Shown piece after piece: positions 7,525 through 13,884 of a stretch of 13,884 bases of DNA. The stretch comes from an uncultured Lachnospiraceae bacterium (GTDB taxonomy: Bacteria > Bacillota > Clostridia > Lachnospirales > Lachnospiraceae), in NCBI GenBank assembly GCA_905193085.1, contig CAJJNI010000045.1, forward strand, positions 1 to 13,884, written 5' to 3'. Both the position numbers and the translations under genes were made by a program. Below the pieces are notes generated by a model. That model had not been told where the DNA came from. It did no database searches and worked only from the letters and a program-made list of their open reading frames with translations. The first letter of the stretch is position 1. Every line of letters begins with the position of its first letter.

Positions 7525-7583
7525 ATGAGCAGGTAGCGAAGTGGATTGAGAATATCTTTTATAACTAAATGGAGGATTTTAAG

Positions 7584-10223
7584 ATGGAAATTACTATGGA
7601 AAAGACCTATGATCCTAAAAAAATTGAGGATTCATGGTATGAAAAATGGCAGCAGAAAGGTTATTTTCATGCTGAAGTGGACAGAAGCAAAAAGCCTTAT
7701 ACAATCGTTATGCCGCCGCCGAATATTACAGGTCAGCTTCACATGGGACATGCACTTGACAATACATTGCAGGATATTTTAATCAGATATAAGAGAATGA
7801 GTGGTTACAGCACATTATGGCTTCCGGGAACAGACCATGCGTCAATTGCAACAGAAGCCAAAATTGTTGAAGCTATGAGAAAAGAAGGAATTTCAAAAGA
7901 AGATATAGGCAGAGAGAAATTTCTTGAAAGAGCATGGGAATGGAAAAAACAGTACGGTGGAAGAATTGTTTCACAGCTTAAGAAAATCGGTTCTTCATGT
8001 GACTGGGACAGAGAAAGATTTACAATGGATGAAGGCTGTTCTAAAGCTGTAAAAGAAGTTTTTGTGCGCCTTCATAAAAAAGGTTATATTTATCGTGGTG
8101 AAAGAATTATTAACTGGTGTCCTCACTGCCGCACATCTTTGTCAGATGCAGAGGTAGAATATGAAGAACAGGCAGGACACTTCTGGCATTTAAGATATCA
8201 GCTTTCTGATAAGAGCGGATATGTAAATCTTGCAACTACAAGACCTGAGACATTGCTTGGTGATACAGCAATTGCTGTAAATCCAAAAGATGACAGATAT
8301 AAAGATTTAGTCGGAAAGAAAGTAATTCTTCCAATAGTTCACCGTGAAATACCGATTGTTGCAGATGATTATGTAGATATCGAATTTGGAACAGGTGTAG
8401 TTAAAATTACACCGGCACATGACCCTAACGATTTTGAGGTAGGAAGAAGACATAATCTTGAAGTAATCAATGTTCTTACAGAAGATGCAAAGATTGTTGA
8501 TGAATATGAAGCATATGCCGGAATGGACAGATATGAGGCAAGAGAAGCAATAGTTGCCGATTTGGAAAAAGAAGGCGCATTAGTTAAAATAGAAGATTAC
8601 AGCCATAATGTAGGAACCTGCTACAGATGTGGAACTACTGTAGAGCCAAGAGTTTCAACACAGTGGTTTGTAAAAATGAAAGAGATGGCAAAACCTGCAA
8701 TAGATGCAGTAAAAAATGGAGATACAAAATTTGTTCCGCCACATTTTGAAAAGACATATTTCCATTGGCTCGAAAATATCCGTGACTGGTGTATATCAAG
8801 ACAGTTGTGGTGGGGTCACAGAATCCCTGCATTTTACTGTGATGACTGTGGAGAAATGGTTGTTTCAAAAGAAGACAGTGTATGCTGTCCAAAATGTGGA
8901 AAACAGATGAGACAGGATCCTGACACACTTGATACATGGTTTAGTTCAGCACTCTGGCCATTTTCGACATTAGGCTGGCCTGATAAGACAGAAGAGCTCG
9001 ACTATTTCTATCCTACAAACACACTCGTAACAGGATATGATATTATTCCATTCTGGGTAATGAGAATGATGTTCAGTGGCCTTGAACAGACAGGAGAAGT
9101 ACCGTTTGATACAGTTTTAATTCATGGTCTTGTCCGTGATTCACAGGGACGCAAGATGAGCAAATCATTAGGTAACGGTATTGACCCGCTTGAAGTAATT
9201 GATAAATATGGCGCAGATGCTTTAAGATTTACACTCGTAACAGGTAATGCTCCGGGAAATGATATGCGTTTCTACTGGGAAAGAGTTGAGGCAAGCCGTA
9301 ACTTTGCAAATAAAGTATGGAATGCATCCAGATTTATCATGATGAATATGGACGAATCATTAGATGAAAAAGAAGTTTCATTAGATTCACTCAAGCTTGC
9401 TGATAAATGGATTTTGAAAAAATACAATCAGTTAGTTGCAGAAGTAACAGCAAATATGGATAAATTTGAGCTTGGTGTTGCTGTTGCAAAATTGTATGAT
9501 TTCATCTGGGAAGATTTCTGTAACTGGTATATCGAATTATCAAAGGTTCGTTTTAACAGTGATGATGTCCAGTCAAGAAATGCAGCATTGTGGACACTTA
9601 AGACAGTACTTACAGGTGCATTAAAATTACTTCATCCTTATATGCCATTTATTACAGAAGAAATTTATGTAAACCTTACAAAAGAAGAATCAATTATGAT
9701 TTCTTCATGGCCTGTATATAATGATGAGTGGAATTTTGAAGAAGCAGATGCAATTGAATCTGTAAAAGAAGTAATCCGTTCAGTTCGTAATGTCCGTTCA
9801 GAAATGAATGTTGCATTAAGCAAGAAAATACAGATGAGCATTGTAACAGAAGATGATAAGTTAGTCAAGACTTACGAATTGTGTCGTGAATATATAGAAA
9901 ATCTTTGTAATACAAGTGCTCTTAATATTCAGAAAGATAAGAGCGGAATTGCAGATGACGCAGTATCAACAGTTATACCAAATGCTGTAATTTATATGCC
10001 ATTTGCTGAAATGGTTGATATAGAAAAAGAAGTTGAGCGACTCAAAAAAGAAGAAGAGAGACTTAAGAAAGAGTTAGCGCGTTCTAACGGAATGTTAAAT
10101 AATGAGAAATTCATGAGCAAAGCTCCGGAAGCAAAAGTTGCAGAGGAAAGAGCAAAGCTTGAAAAATATGAGCAGATGATGGAGCAGGTAAAACTTCGTC
10201 TCGAGCAGTTACAGGGAAAATAA
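7584..10223 (+). CDS. valS: Valyl-tRNA synthetase
   Basis: Class I aminoacyl-tRNA synthetase that charges tRNA-Val and edits mischarged threonine. From ATG 7584 it is 879 residues, close to the ~880 of Bacillus ValS. Visible: the HIGH motif as HMGH (residues 53-56, after PPPNITGQL), the CP1 editing domain with TTRPET (218-223), and cysteine pairs typical of zinc knuckles (C346/C349, C419/C422, C435/C438). Then come KMSKS (524-528), the anticodon-binding helical domain, and a C-terminal charged coiled-coil arm (about residues 810-879). GGAGG at 7571-7575 sits 8 bases before ATG 7584, so this start is preferred over the in-frame ATG at 7569, which overlaps that ribosome site. It is controlled by the T-box upstream. 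folC follows after 21 bases. Confidence 0.97.
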   Translation: MEITMEKTYDPKKIEDSWYEKWQQKGYFHAEVDRSKKPYTIVMPPPNITGQLHMGHALDNTLQDILIRYKRMSGYSTLWLPGTDHASIATEAKIVEAMRKEGISKEDIGREKFLERAWEWKKQYGGRIVSQLKKIGSSCDWDRERFTMDEGCSKAVKEVFVRLHKKGYIYRGERIINWCPHCRTSLSDAEVEYEEQAGHFWHLRYQLSDKSGYVNLATTRPETLLGDTAIAVNPKDDRYKDLVGKKVILPIVHREIPIVADDYVDIEFGTGVVKITPAHDPNDFEVGRRHNLEVINVLTEDAKIVDEYEAYAGMDRYEAREAIVADLEKEGALVKIEDYSHNVGTCYRCGTTVEPRVSTQWFVKMKEMAKPAIDAVKNGDTKFVPPHFEKTYFHWLENIRDWCISRQLWWGHRIPAFYCDDCGEMVVSKEDSVCCPKCGKQMRQDPDTLDTWFSSALWPFSTLGWPDKTEELDYFYPTNTLVTGYDIIPFWVMRMMFSGLEQTGEVPFDTVLIHGLVRDSQGRKMSKSLGNGIDPLEVIDKYGADALRFTLVTGNAPGNDMRFYWERVEASRNFANKVWNASRFIMMNMDESLDEKEVSLDSLKLADKWILKKYNQLVAEVTANMDKFELGVAVAKLYDFIWEDFCNWYIELSKVRFNSDDVQSRNAALWTLKTVLTGALKLLHPYMPFITEEIYVNLTKEESIMISSWPVYNDEWNFEEADAIESVKEVIRSVRNVRSEMNVALSKKIQMSIVTEDDKLVKTYELCREYIENLCNTSALNIQKDKSGIADDAVSTVIPNAVIYMPFAEMVDIEKEVERLKKEEERLKKELARSNGMLNNEKFMSKAPEAKVAEERAKLEKYEQMMEQVKLRLEQLQGK

Positions 10224-10244
10224 TAAAAACAGGAGATGTAAGAA

Positions 10245-11534
10245 ATGGACAGTTACACATATGAACAGGCAGTAGAATATCTGCTTTCAATTCCGTCATT
10301 TAGCGGAAAAAATTCTTTTGAAAATACAAAAGATTTTATCAGTTCACTCGGTAGATATGAGAAAATGAAAAATGTTATTCATGTTGCCGGAACTAACGGA
10401 AAAGGTTCAGTGTGTTCATATGTCCAGTCAGTTCTTCTAAAGGCAGGATACAGTGTGGGGATGTTTACATCTCCACACCTTGTATCAATAAATGAAAGAA
10501 TCCGCCTTAACGGGGTGGAAGTTGACAATGAGACATTCAGGCGTGGTTTCATTAAAGTAAAAAAACATGTAGATAAAAGAATTAAGTGCGGGCATACTCA
10601 TCCCGCTTTTTTTGAGTTTGTATTTGCTATGGCATGTGTCATTTTTGAAGAGTATAAGCCGGATATAATAATACTTGAGACGGGGCTTGGAGGAAGACTT
10701 GATGCTACAAATGTAGTTGAGAAGCCACTTGTTACTGCTATAACATCAATTGGGCTTGACCATACACAGTATCTGGGCGATACAATTGAAAAAATAGCTG
10801 CTGAAAAAGCCGGAATTATCAAGGAAGGTATTCCTGTTGTTTATGATGCGGACATAGAGGCGGCGGCTCGTGTGATAGAGCATAAGGCAGAGATAAATGC
10901 ATCAAAAGTTTATCCGGTTTGTGAAAAAAATGTTAAAATCGAAAAAATTACACAGAAATATATTGATTTTTTTATTGAATATGGTTATGATAAAATTGTG
11001 TGTATAAATTTAAAATCGAACGCATATTATCAGATAAAAAATGTTCATATTGCAGTTACGATTTTAGATTTGATTGATAATAAAATTAGTATTCCTATTA
11101 TGAAAGAGGGAATAGAAAATACAGTTTGGCGTGGAAGAATGGAATGGATTAAGCCATATTTTCTAATTGACGGAGCACATAACATGGCAGGGATTAAGCA
11201 GGCAGTCTCTTCTGTAAAAGGCATAGGAAAAAGTATTGTTCTGTTATTTTCTGCTGTTTCAGATAAAGATTACAGTGCCATGATAAAGTATATTTGTGAT
11301 AATCTTGATATTAAAGAAGTGATTATAACAAAGCTTTCGATTAGTCGTGGTGTCGATACAGATAAGTTAAGAAAATTGTTTGAAAAATATTATAATGGAA
11401 ATATATTTGTTGAAATGGATATTAACAGTGCAATTGAGCTTGCTAAGAAACATTATTTGAATTATGACAATTCATATATTTTGGCTTTGGGTTCACTTTA
11501 CCTTGTCAGTGAGATAATTGCCTCAGAGCAGTAA
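10245..11534 (+). CDS. folC: Folylpolyglutamate synthase / dihydrofolate synthase
   Basis: FolC adds glutamate to folates (and in many bacteria to dihydropteroate), using ATP; it is a Mur-ligase relative and acts in the cytoplasm. The 429-residue product has the expected length. Motifs: HVAGTNGKGS (46-55, P-loop), FTSPHL and INERIRLNG (about 74-90), LETGLGGRLDATN (144-156) and SIGLDH (168-173). EKIAAEKAGIIK (182-193) probably contains the lysine that is carbamylated in relatives, and the ligase C-terminal domain has GRMEW and IDGAHN (308-313). AGGAG at 10231-10235 lies 9 bases before the ATG. The 21-base gap after valS, with no terminator or promoter visible, suggests co-transcription under the valine T-box; valS-folC is a frequent pair in Firmicutes. 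Whether it has both synthase activities cannot be told from sequence. Confidence 0.95.
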   Translation: MDSYTYEQAVEYLLSIPSFSGKNSFENTKDFISSLGRYEKMKNVIHVAGTNGKGSVCSYVQSVLLKAGYSVGMFTSPHLVSINERIRLNGVEVDNETFRRGFIKVKKHVDKRIKCGHTHPAFFEFVFAMACVIFEEYKPDIIILETGLGGRLDATNVVEKPLVTAITSIGLDHTQYLGDTIEKIAAEKAGIIKEGIPVVYDADIEAAARVIEHKAEINASKVYPVCEKNVKIEKITQKYIDFFIEYGYDKIVCINLKSNAYYQIKNVHIAVTILDLIDNKISIPIMKEGIENTVWRGRMEWIKPYFLIDGAHNMAGIKQAVSSVKGIGKSIVLLFSAVSDKDYSAMIKYICDNLDIKEVIITKLSISRGVDTDKLRKLFEKYYNGNIFVEMDINSAIELAKKHYLNYDNSYILALGSLYLVSEIIASEQ

Positions 11535-11548
11535 GCTGCAATGTTTTG

Positions 11549-11568
11549 CTGTCAGTTAATTATGACAG
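11549..11568 (+). other. Small hairpin downstream of folC
   Basis: CTGTCA (11549-11554) pairs perfectly with TGACAG (11563-11568) around an 8-base loop. No T-run follows, so it is weak as a terminator. It may stabilise the 3' end of the folC message or be incidental. Confidence 0.3.
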
Positions 11569-11629
11569 ACAGCCGGTTTGGGGTTATTCGAATGTGTACT
11601 GTGATTTGCCATTGAAGGGAGAATTTTAA

Positions 11630-11773
11630 ATGATTAATTTTGAAGAAGAATTGAAGAAATTTCATCCAAGTACAGAAATAGATGATTTAGAAAATACTAT
11701 TTACAATCAGGATTTGACTGATATGACAGACATTATGAAAGAAATTATGGAAGAGAAAGAAGAAAAACAATAG
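11630..11773 (+). CDS. Small acidic protein of unknown function, 47 residues
   Basis: An ATG at 11630 opens a 47-codon frame ending in TAG at 11771-11773. AAGGGAG (11615-11621) lies 8 bases upstream, which is good spacing. The product begins MINFEEELKKFHPSTEIDD, contains NQDLTDMTDIMKEIM, and ends in a run of Glu and Lys. It is strongly charged, Cys-free and Trp-free, has no membrane segment and is probably helical. Its pattern suggests a cytoplasmic protein-interaction peptide rather than a membrane or toxin peptide. It sits 24 bases before the zinc-ribbon/TPR gene and is likely co-transcribed with it. I do not recognise a named family; the ribosome site, composition and position argue that it is real. 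Confidence 0.7.
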   Translation: MINFEEELKKFHPSTEIDDLENTIYNQDLTDMTDIMKEIMEEKEEKQ

Positions 11774-11797
11774 TTATTTAAAGGATTGGGTGAAAAC

Positions 11798-13195
11798 ATG
11801 TTTTGTTACAAGTGTAATGCGGTTTTGTCAGATAAGAGCTATTGTACGAGCTGTGGTGCTGATGTTGCCGTCTATAAAAAGATTATAGCTTTGTCTAATG
11901 TTTATTATAATGATGGACTTGCAAAAGCGAAAGTAAGGGATTTATCGGGTGCTGTTGTAAGTTTGAAGCGTTCTCTTAAATTCTACAAAAATAATATTCC
12001 GGCAAGAAATTTGCTTGGGCTCATATATTTTGAAATTGGTGAAACTGTTGCAGCTTTGGGACAGTGGATAATAAGTACGAATATACAGCCTGAGAAGAAC
12101 ATTGCTGAGGACTATATGAAGACAGTTTCAGCAAATCAGGGAAAATTAGATGCTATTAATCAGACTATTCGAAAATATAATGTATGCCTTAATTATTGTA
12201 AACAGGGTGATTATGATTTAGCTGTGATACAGCTTAAGAAGCTTTTATCTGTGAATACACATCTTGTTCAGGGGTATCAGCTGCTTGCTCTTTTGTATAT
12301 TAAGGACGAGGAGTACGAAAAGGCATATAAGCAGCTTCAGCTTGCACAGAAGATAGATAAGGGAAATATAATGACAATGCACCTTATAAATGAGATAACC
12401 CAGTCAGGTGGTTCATCTTATATAAGTAAGCATGCTCTCAAGAGTGATGAAGGAATCAAACTTATAAAGAAGTCACAGGACAGAGTTGAATATCACAGTG
12501 GAAATGAGATGATTATTCAGCCTACAAATATTAAGGAAAATAATGGTTTGTGGACTATAATAAATATTATTATAGGTCTGGTTATCGGTGCAGCAGTCAC
12601 ATATTTTTTGATTGTTCCTACTCAGTCACAGGTAGTTAAGAACAAATATAAAGCAAAAGAAAATGAAAGTTATGAGGAACTTCAGGAGAAAAAAGCACAG
12701 ATAGACTCTTTGAATAATCAGATTGCACAGCTTCAGGGACAGGTAGATTCGACAAATTCACAGCTTGCAAATTATGAAGGTGATACAGGAATTATACCGG
12801 GACTTGTAAGTCTGGTTGATGCTGAGAAGAAATTTGCAGCCGGAGATATAGCAGCAACATTTGAAGTACTTGTTTCTATAAACAGAGATGCATTACCTGA
12901 TGAGGCAAAGACATCATGGCAGGAATTATATGATACAACACTTCCACAGATACTTGAGGCAGCCCATAAGGAATACAAATCAAAGAACAACCCTGATACT
13001 GCAATTAAATATTATCAGCAGGTATTGAGTGTTGATGGTGCCAATGAAGAGGCGTTATATAACTGCGGTGCTGCGATGCAGAAGAAAGGTTCGAAAGATG
13101 AAGCCATTCAGATGTTTAATTCATATTTGCAGCAGTATCCGTCAGGAAAATATGTAAATGATGCAAACAAAGCGATAGCAGATTTACAGAAGTAG
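11798..13195 (+). CDS. Membrane protein with N-terminal zinc ribbon, TPR repeats, one TM helix, coiled coil and C-terminal TPR
   Basis: The order is unusual but clear. A zinc ribbon C3-x2-C6 ... C16-x2-C19 is followed by TPR-like helices (about 28-110 and 125-200; for example AKVRDLSGAVVSLKRSLKFY and KQGDYDLAVIQLKKLL). One transmembrane helix spans about 251-273 (LWTIINIIIGLVIGAAVTYF). After it come a Gln/Asn-rich coiled coil (about 280-328) and a C-terminal tetratricopeptide region (NNPDTAIKYYQQVLSVD, then SKDEAIQMFNSYLQQYP). The likely topology is ribbon and first TPRs in the cytoplasm, coiled coil and last TPRs outside: a scaffold crossing the membrane. ATG 11798 is chosen, with AAAGGA at 11780-11785; an in-frame TTG at 11786 would add four residues but overlaps the end of that site. 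The function is unknown. It lies upstream of spoIIA, separated by terminators, so a sporulation role is not shown. Confidence 0.85.
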   Translation: MFCYKCNAVLSDKSYCTSCGADVAVYKKIIALSNVYYNDGLAKAKVRDLSGAVVSLKRSLKFYKNNIPARNLLGLIYFEIGETVAALGQWIISTNIQPEKNIAEDYMKTVSANQGKLDAINQTIRKYNVCLNYCKQGDYDLAVIQLKKLLSVNTHLVQGYQLLALLYIKDEEYEKAYKQLQLAQKIDKGNIMTMHLINEITQSGGSSYISKHALKSDEGIKLIKKSQDRVEYHSGNEMIIQPTNIKENNGLWTIINIIIGLVIGAAVTYFLIVPTQSQVVKNKYKAKENESYEELQEKKAQIDSLNNQIAQLQGQVDSTNSQLANYEGDTGIIPGLVSLVDAEKKFAAGDIAATFEVLVSINRDALPDEAKTSWQELYDTTLPQILEAAHKEYKSKNNPDTAIKYYQQVLSVDGANEEALYNCGAAMQKKGSKDEAIQMFNSYLQQYPSGKYVNDANKAIADLQK

Positions 13196-13226
13196 AATAA
13201 ATAGTTGAATAAAATACAGCAGATAA

Positions 13227-13292
13227 ATATGCGGTTATGCATTAATTATAAATTTAATTTGTAATTAATTAGCACACCGCATATTATTTTTT
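13227..13292 (+). terminator. Large hairpin terminator after the TPR gene
   Basis: ATATGCGGT (13227-13235) pairs perfectly with ACCGCATAT (13276-13284), and an inner ATTAATTA pairs with TAATTAAT. TGC/GCA pairs between them around a small bulge. A run of six T residues follows at 13287-13292. This should end transcription of the unit starting near 11600. Confidence 0.8.
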
Positions 13293-13295
13293 ACG

Positions 13296-13334
13296 AAAGA
13301 TAACAATATCAGATTTGAGTTGTTATCTTTTTTT
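13296..13334 (+). terminator. Second, AT-rich terminator-like hairpin in tandem
   Basis: AAAGATAACAA (13296-13306) pairs perfectly with TTGTTATCTTT (13320-13330), an 11-bp stem with a 13-base loop, and the T-run continues to 13334. It begins three bases after the previous T-run. The stem has few G-C pairs, so its strength is uncertain. Its right arm forms part of the first 36-bp repeat unit. Confidence 0.65.
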
Positions 13335-13451
13335 ATGAGGAAAAACAGATTTAAGCTGTAATCTTTTTTGATAAAGGAGAACAGATTTGGATTGTAATCT
13401 TTTTTGAGAAAGGAAAACAGATTTGGGTTATCATCTTTTTTGATAAAGATT
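13308..13451 (+). repeat. Four tandem 36-bp imperfect repeats upstream of spoIIAA
   Basis: Units are 13308-13343, 13344-13379, 13380-13415 and 13416-13451, an exact 36-base period with no insertions. By eye, unit 2 matches unit 3 at 30 of 36 positions, unit 4 matches unit 3 at 29, and unit 1 matches unit 3 at 27. Each unit carries CAGATTT, then ten or so bases on a short AGAT...ATCT palindrome, then six or seven T residues and an A-rich AAGGA-like tail. Together with the two terminators this fills the 309-base gap between the TPR gene and spoIIAA. There is no unique spacer between units. Confidence 0.9.
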
Positions 13452-13456
13452 ATACT
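13428..13456 (+). promoter_or_regulatory. Candidate sigma-A-like promoter for spoIIA
   Basis: TTATCA (13428-13433) and TATACT (13451-13456) are separated by 17 bases and match the sigma-A hexamers at 4 and 5 of 6 positions. The -35 box lies inside repeat unit 4, and the -10 begins on its last base. A start near 13463 would leave a leader of about 42 bases. In Bacillus this operon is read by sigma H; I could not find a good sigma-H -35/-10 pair here. Confidence 0.45.
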
Positions 13457-13504
13457 ATGACAATTTTAAAGATTAAAAAATTTAGAAAGCAGGTGTTTTT
13501 AATA

Positions 13505-13819
13505 ATGAAAAATAAAATTTATGAGGAAACAAAGCATGGACTTGTTACTCATCTGCCAAAGGAGATTGACCATCATTCTGCAGATGAGATAAAAAAAGTA
13601 ATTGACAGAAAAATAGAATTCGACTGTATTTCAAATATTATTTTTGATTTTTCAGATACAGAATTTATGGACAGCTCCGGAATCGGATTGTTATTAGGCC
13701 GATATAAAATGGTTCAGTATCTCGGTGGAAGAGTAAGTGCAGTAAATGTTACAGATAACATTGTAAGAATGATTAAAATGTCCGGAATAGACAAGTTTAT
13801 TTCAGTCAAAGGATTATAG
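13505..13819 (+). CDS. spoIIAA: Anti-sigma F factor antagonist SpoIIAA
   Basis: STAS-domain protein that frees sigma F in the forespore by binding SpoIIAB; it is switched off when SpoIIAB phosphorylates it and back on by the SpoIIE phosphatase (known for Bacillus). From ATG 13505 the product is 104 residues. The diagnostic segment FMDSSGIGLLLGRYK (starting at residue 54) contains Ser57-Ser58; Ser58 aligns with the phosphorylated serine of Bacillus SpoIIAA. EIDHHSADEIKK near the N-terminus corresponds to the Bacillus ELDHHTAE stretch. The start is preferred over ATG 13457 because AGGTG lies at 13491-13495 and because the 16 extra residues would be basic and unlike the family, and would begin upstream of the predicted transcript start. 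spoIIAB follows after 32 bases. Confidence 0.93.
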   Translation: MKNKIYEETKHGLVTHLPKEIDHHSADEIKKVIDRKIEFDCISNIIFDFSDTEFMDSSGIGLLLGRYKMVQYLGGRVSAVNVTDNIVRMIKMSGIDKFISVKGL

Positions 13820-13851
13820 AAAGTAAAAATATCTTTATAAAGGAGGAAATT

Positions 13852-13884
13852 ATGAAATTTGAAAATGAAATGAGCCTTGAATTT
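13852..13884 (+). CDS. spoIIAB: Anti-sigma F factor SpoIIAB, N-terminal 11 codons only
   Basis: The window ends 11 codons into this gene. The visible residues, MKFENEMSLEF, match the start of SpoIIAB (Bacillus begins MKNEMHLEF). SpoIIAB is the serine kinase and anti-sigma factor that holds sigma F inactive and phosphorylates SpoIIAA. A consensus AAAGGAGG at 13839-13846, five bases upstream, is better than the site of spoIIAA. sigF is expected next but lies outside the window. Confidence 0.88.
   Translation, partial: MKFENEMSLEF

Noticed and set aside
7546..7782. Open frame overlapping the 5' end of valS in another frame
   Set aside because: It is a shadow of the HMGH region of valS and has no independent support.
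11549..11568. Intrinsic terminator after folC
   Set aside because: Only a 6-bp stem and no T-run; recorded as a hairpin instead.
13333..13360. Eight-codon open frame within the repeats
   Set aside because: Too short, with no ribosome site before it; expected by chance in AT-rich repeats.
13308..13451. CRISPR array (36-bp repeat period)
   Set aside because: The units are contiguous with no spacers, diverge from one another, and no cas gene is present.
13457..13504. Longer SpoIIAA starting at ATG 13457
   Set aside because: The start abuts the predicted -10 box and adds a basic segment absent from the family; ATG 13505 has a ribosome site.

Overview
The window is AT-rich chromosomal DNA with all genes on the + strand. 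It reads as a low-GC, spore-forming member of the Clostridia, most likely Lachnospiraceae. The grounds are the AAAGGAGG-type ribosome binding sites, a T-box leader in front of valS, the neighbour pairs lepA-hemW and valS-folC, and the start of a spoIIA sporulation operon at the right edge. A sigma-28-like promoter in the middle hints at a motile organism. The family assignment is inference from protein style and gene order; the species cannot be fixed from here.

Layout. (1) 1-2592: the 3' three quarters of carB (large subunit of carbamoyl-phosphate synthase); the first ~36 bases do not look like carB. (2) 2593-2730: a spacer holding a long imperfect inverted repeat. (3) 2731-5805: lepA (from a TTG start) and hemW, closed by a strong intrinsic terminator at 5812-5864. 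(4) 5953-7180: two unrecognised genes, one for a membrane-anchored protein and one for a soluble helical protein behind a sigma-28-like promoter. (5) 7192-11534: a sigma-A promoter, a valine T-box riboswitch, valS and folC. (6) 11630-13195: a 47-codon gene, then a zinc-ribbon/TPR membrane protein. (7) 13196-13504: two terminator hairpins and four 36-bp tandem repeats. (8) 13505-13884: spoIIAA and the first 11 codons of spoIIAB.

How the genes work together. Most of the window is housekeeping: carbamoyl phosphate for pyrimidines and arginine (carB), translation (lepA, valS), heme delivery (hemW) and folate polyglutamylation (folC). valS and probably folC should respond to uncharged tRNA-Val through the T-box, whose specifier reads GTA. 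SpoIIAA and SpoIIAB are the anti-anti-sigma and anti-sigma pair that control sigma F in the forespore.

I found no mobile element, defence system, CRISPR array, tRNA or rRNA. The parts most worth a second look are the sigma-28-like promoter and its unknown gene, the zinc-ribbon/TPR protein with its 47-codon neighbour, the folded spacer upstream of lepA, the repeat array before spoIIAA, and the odd left edge.
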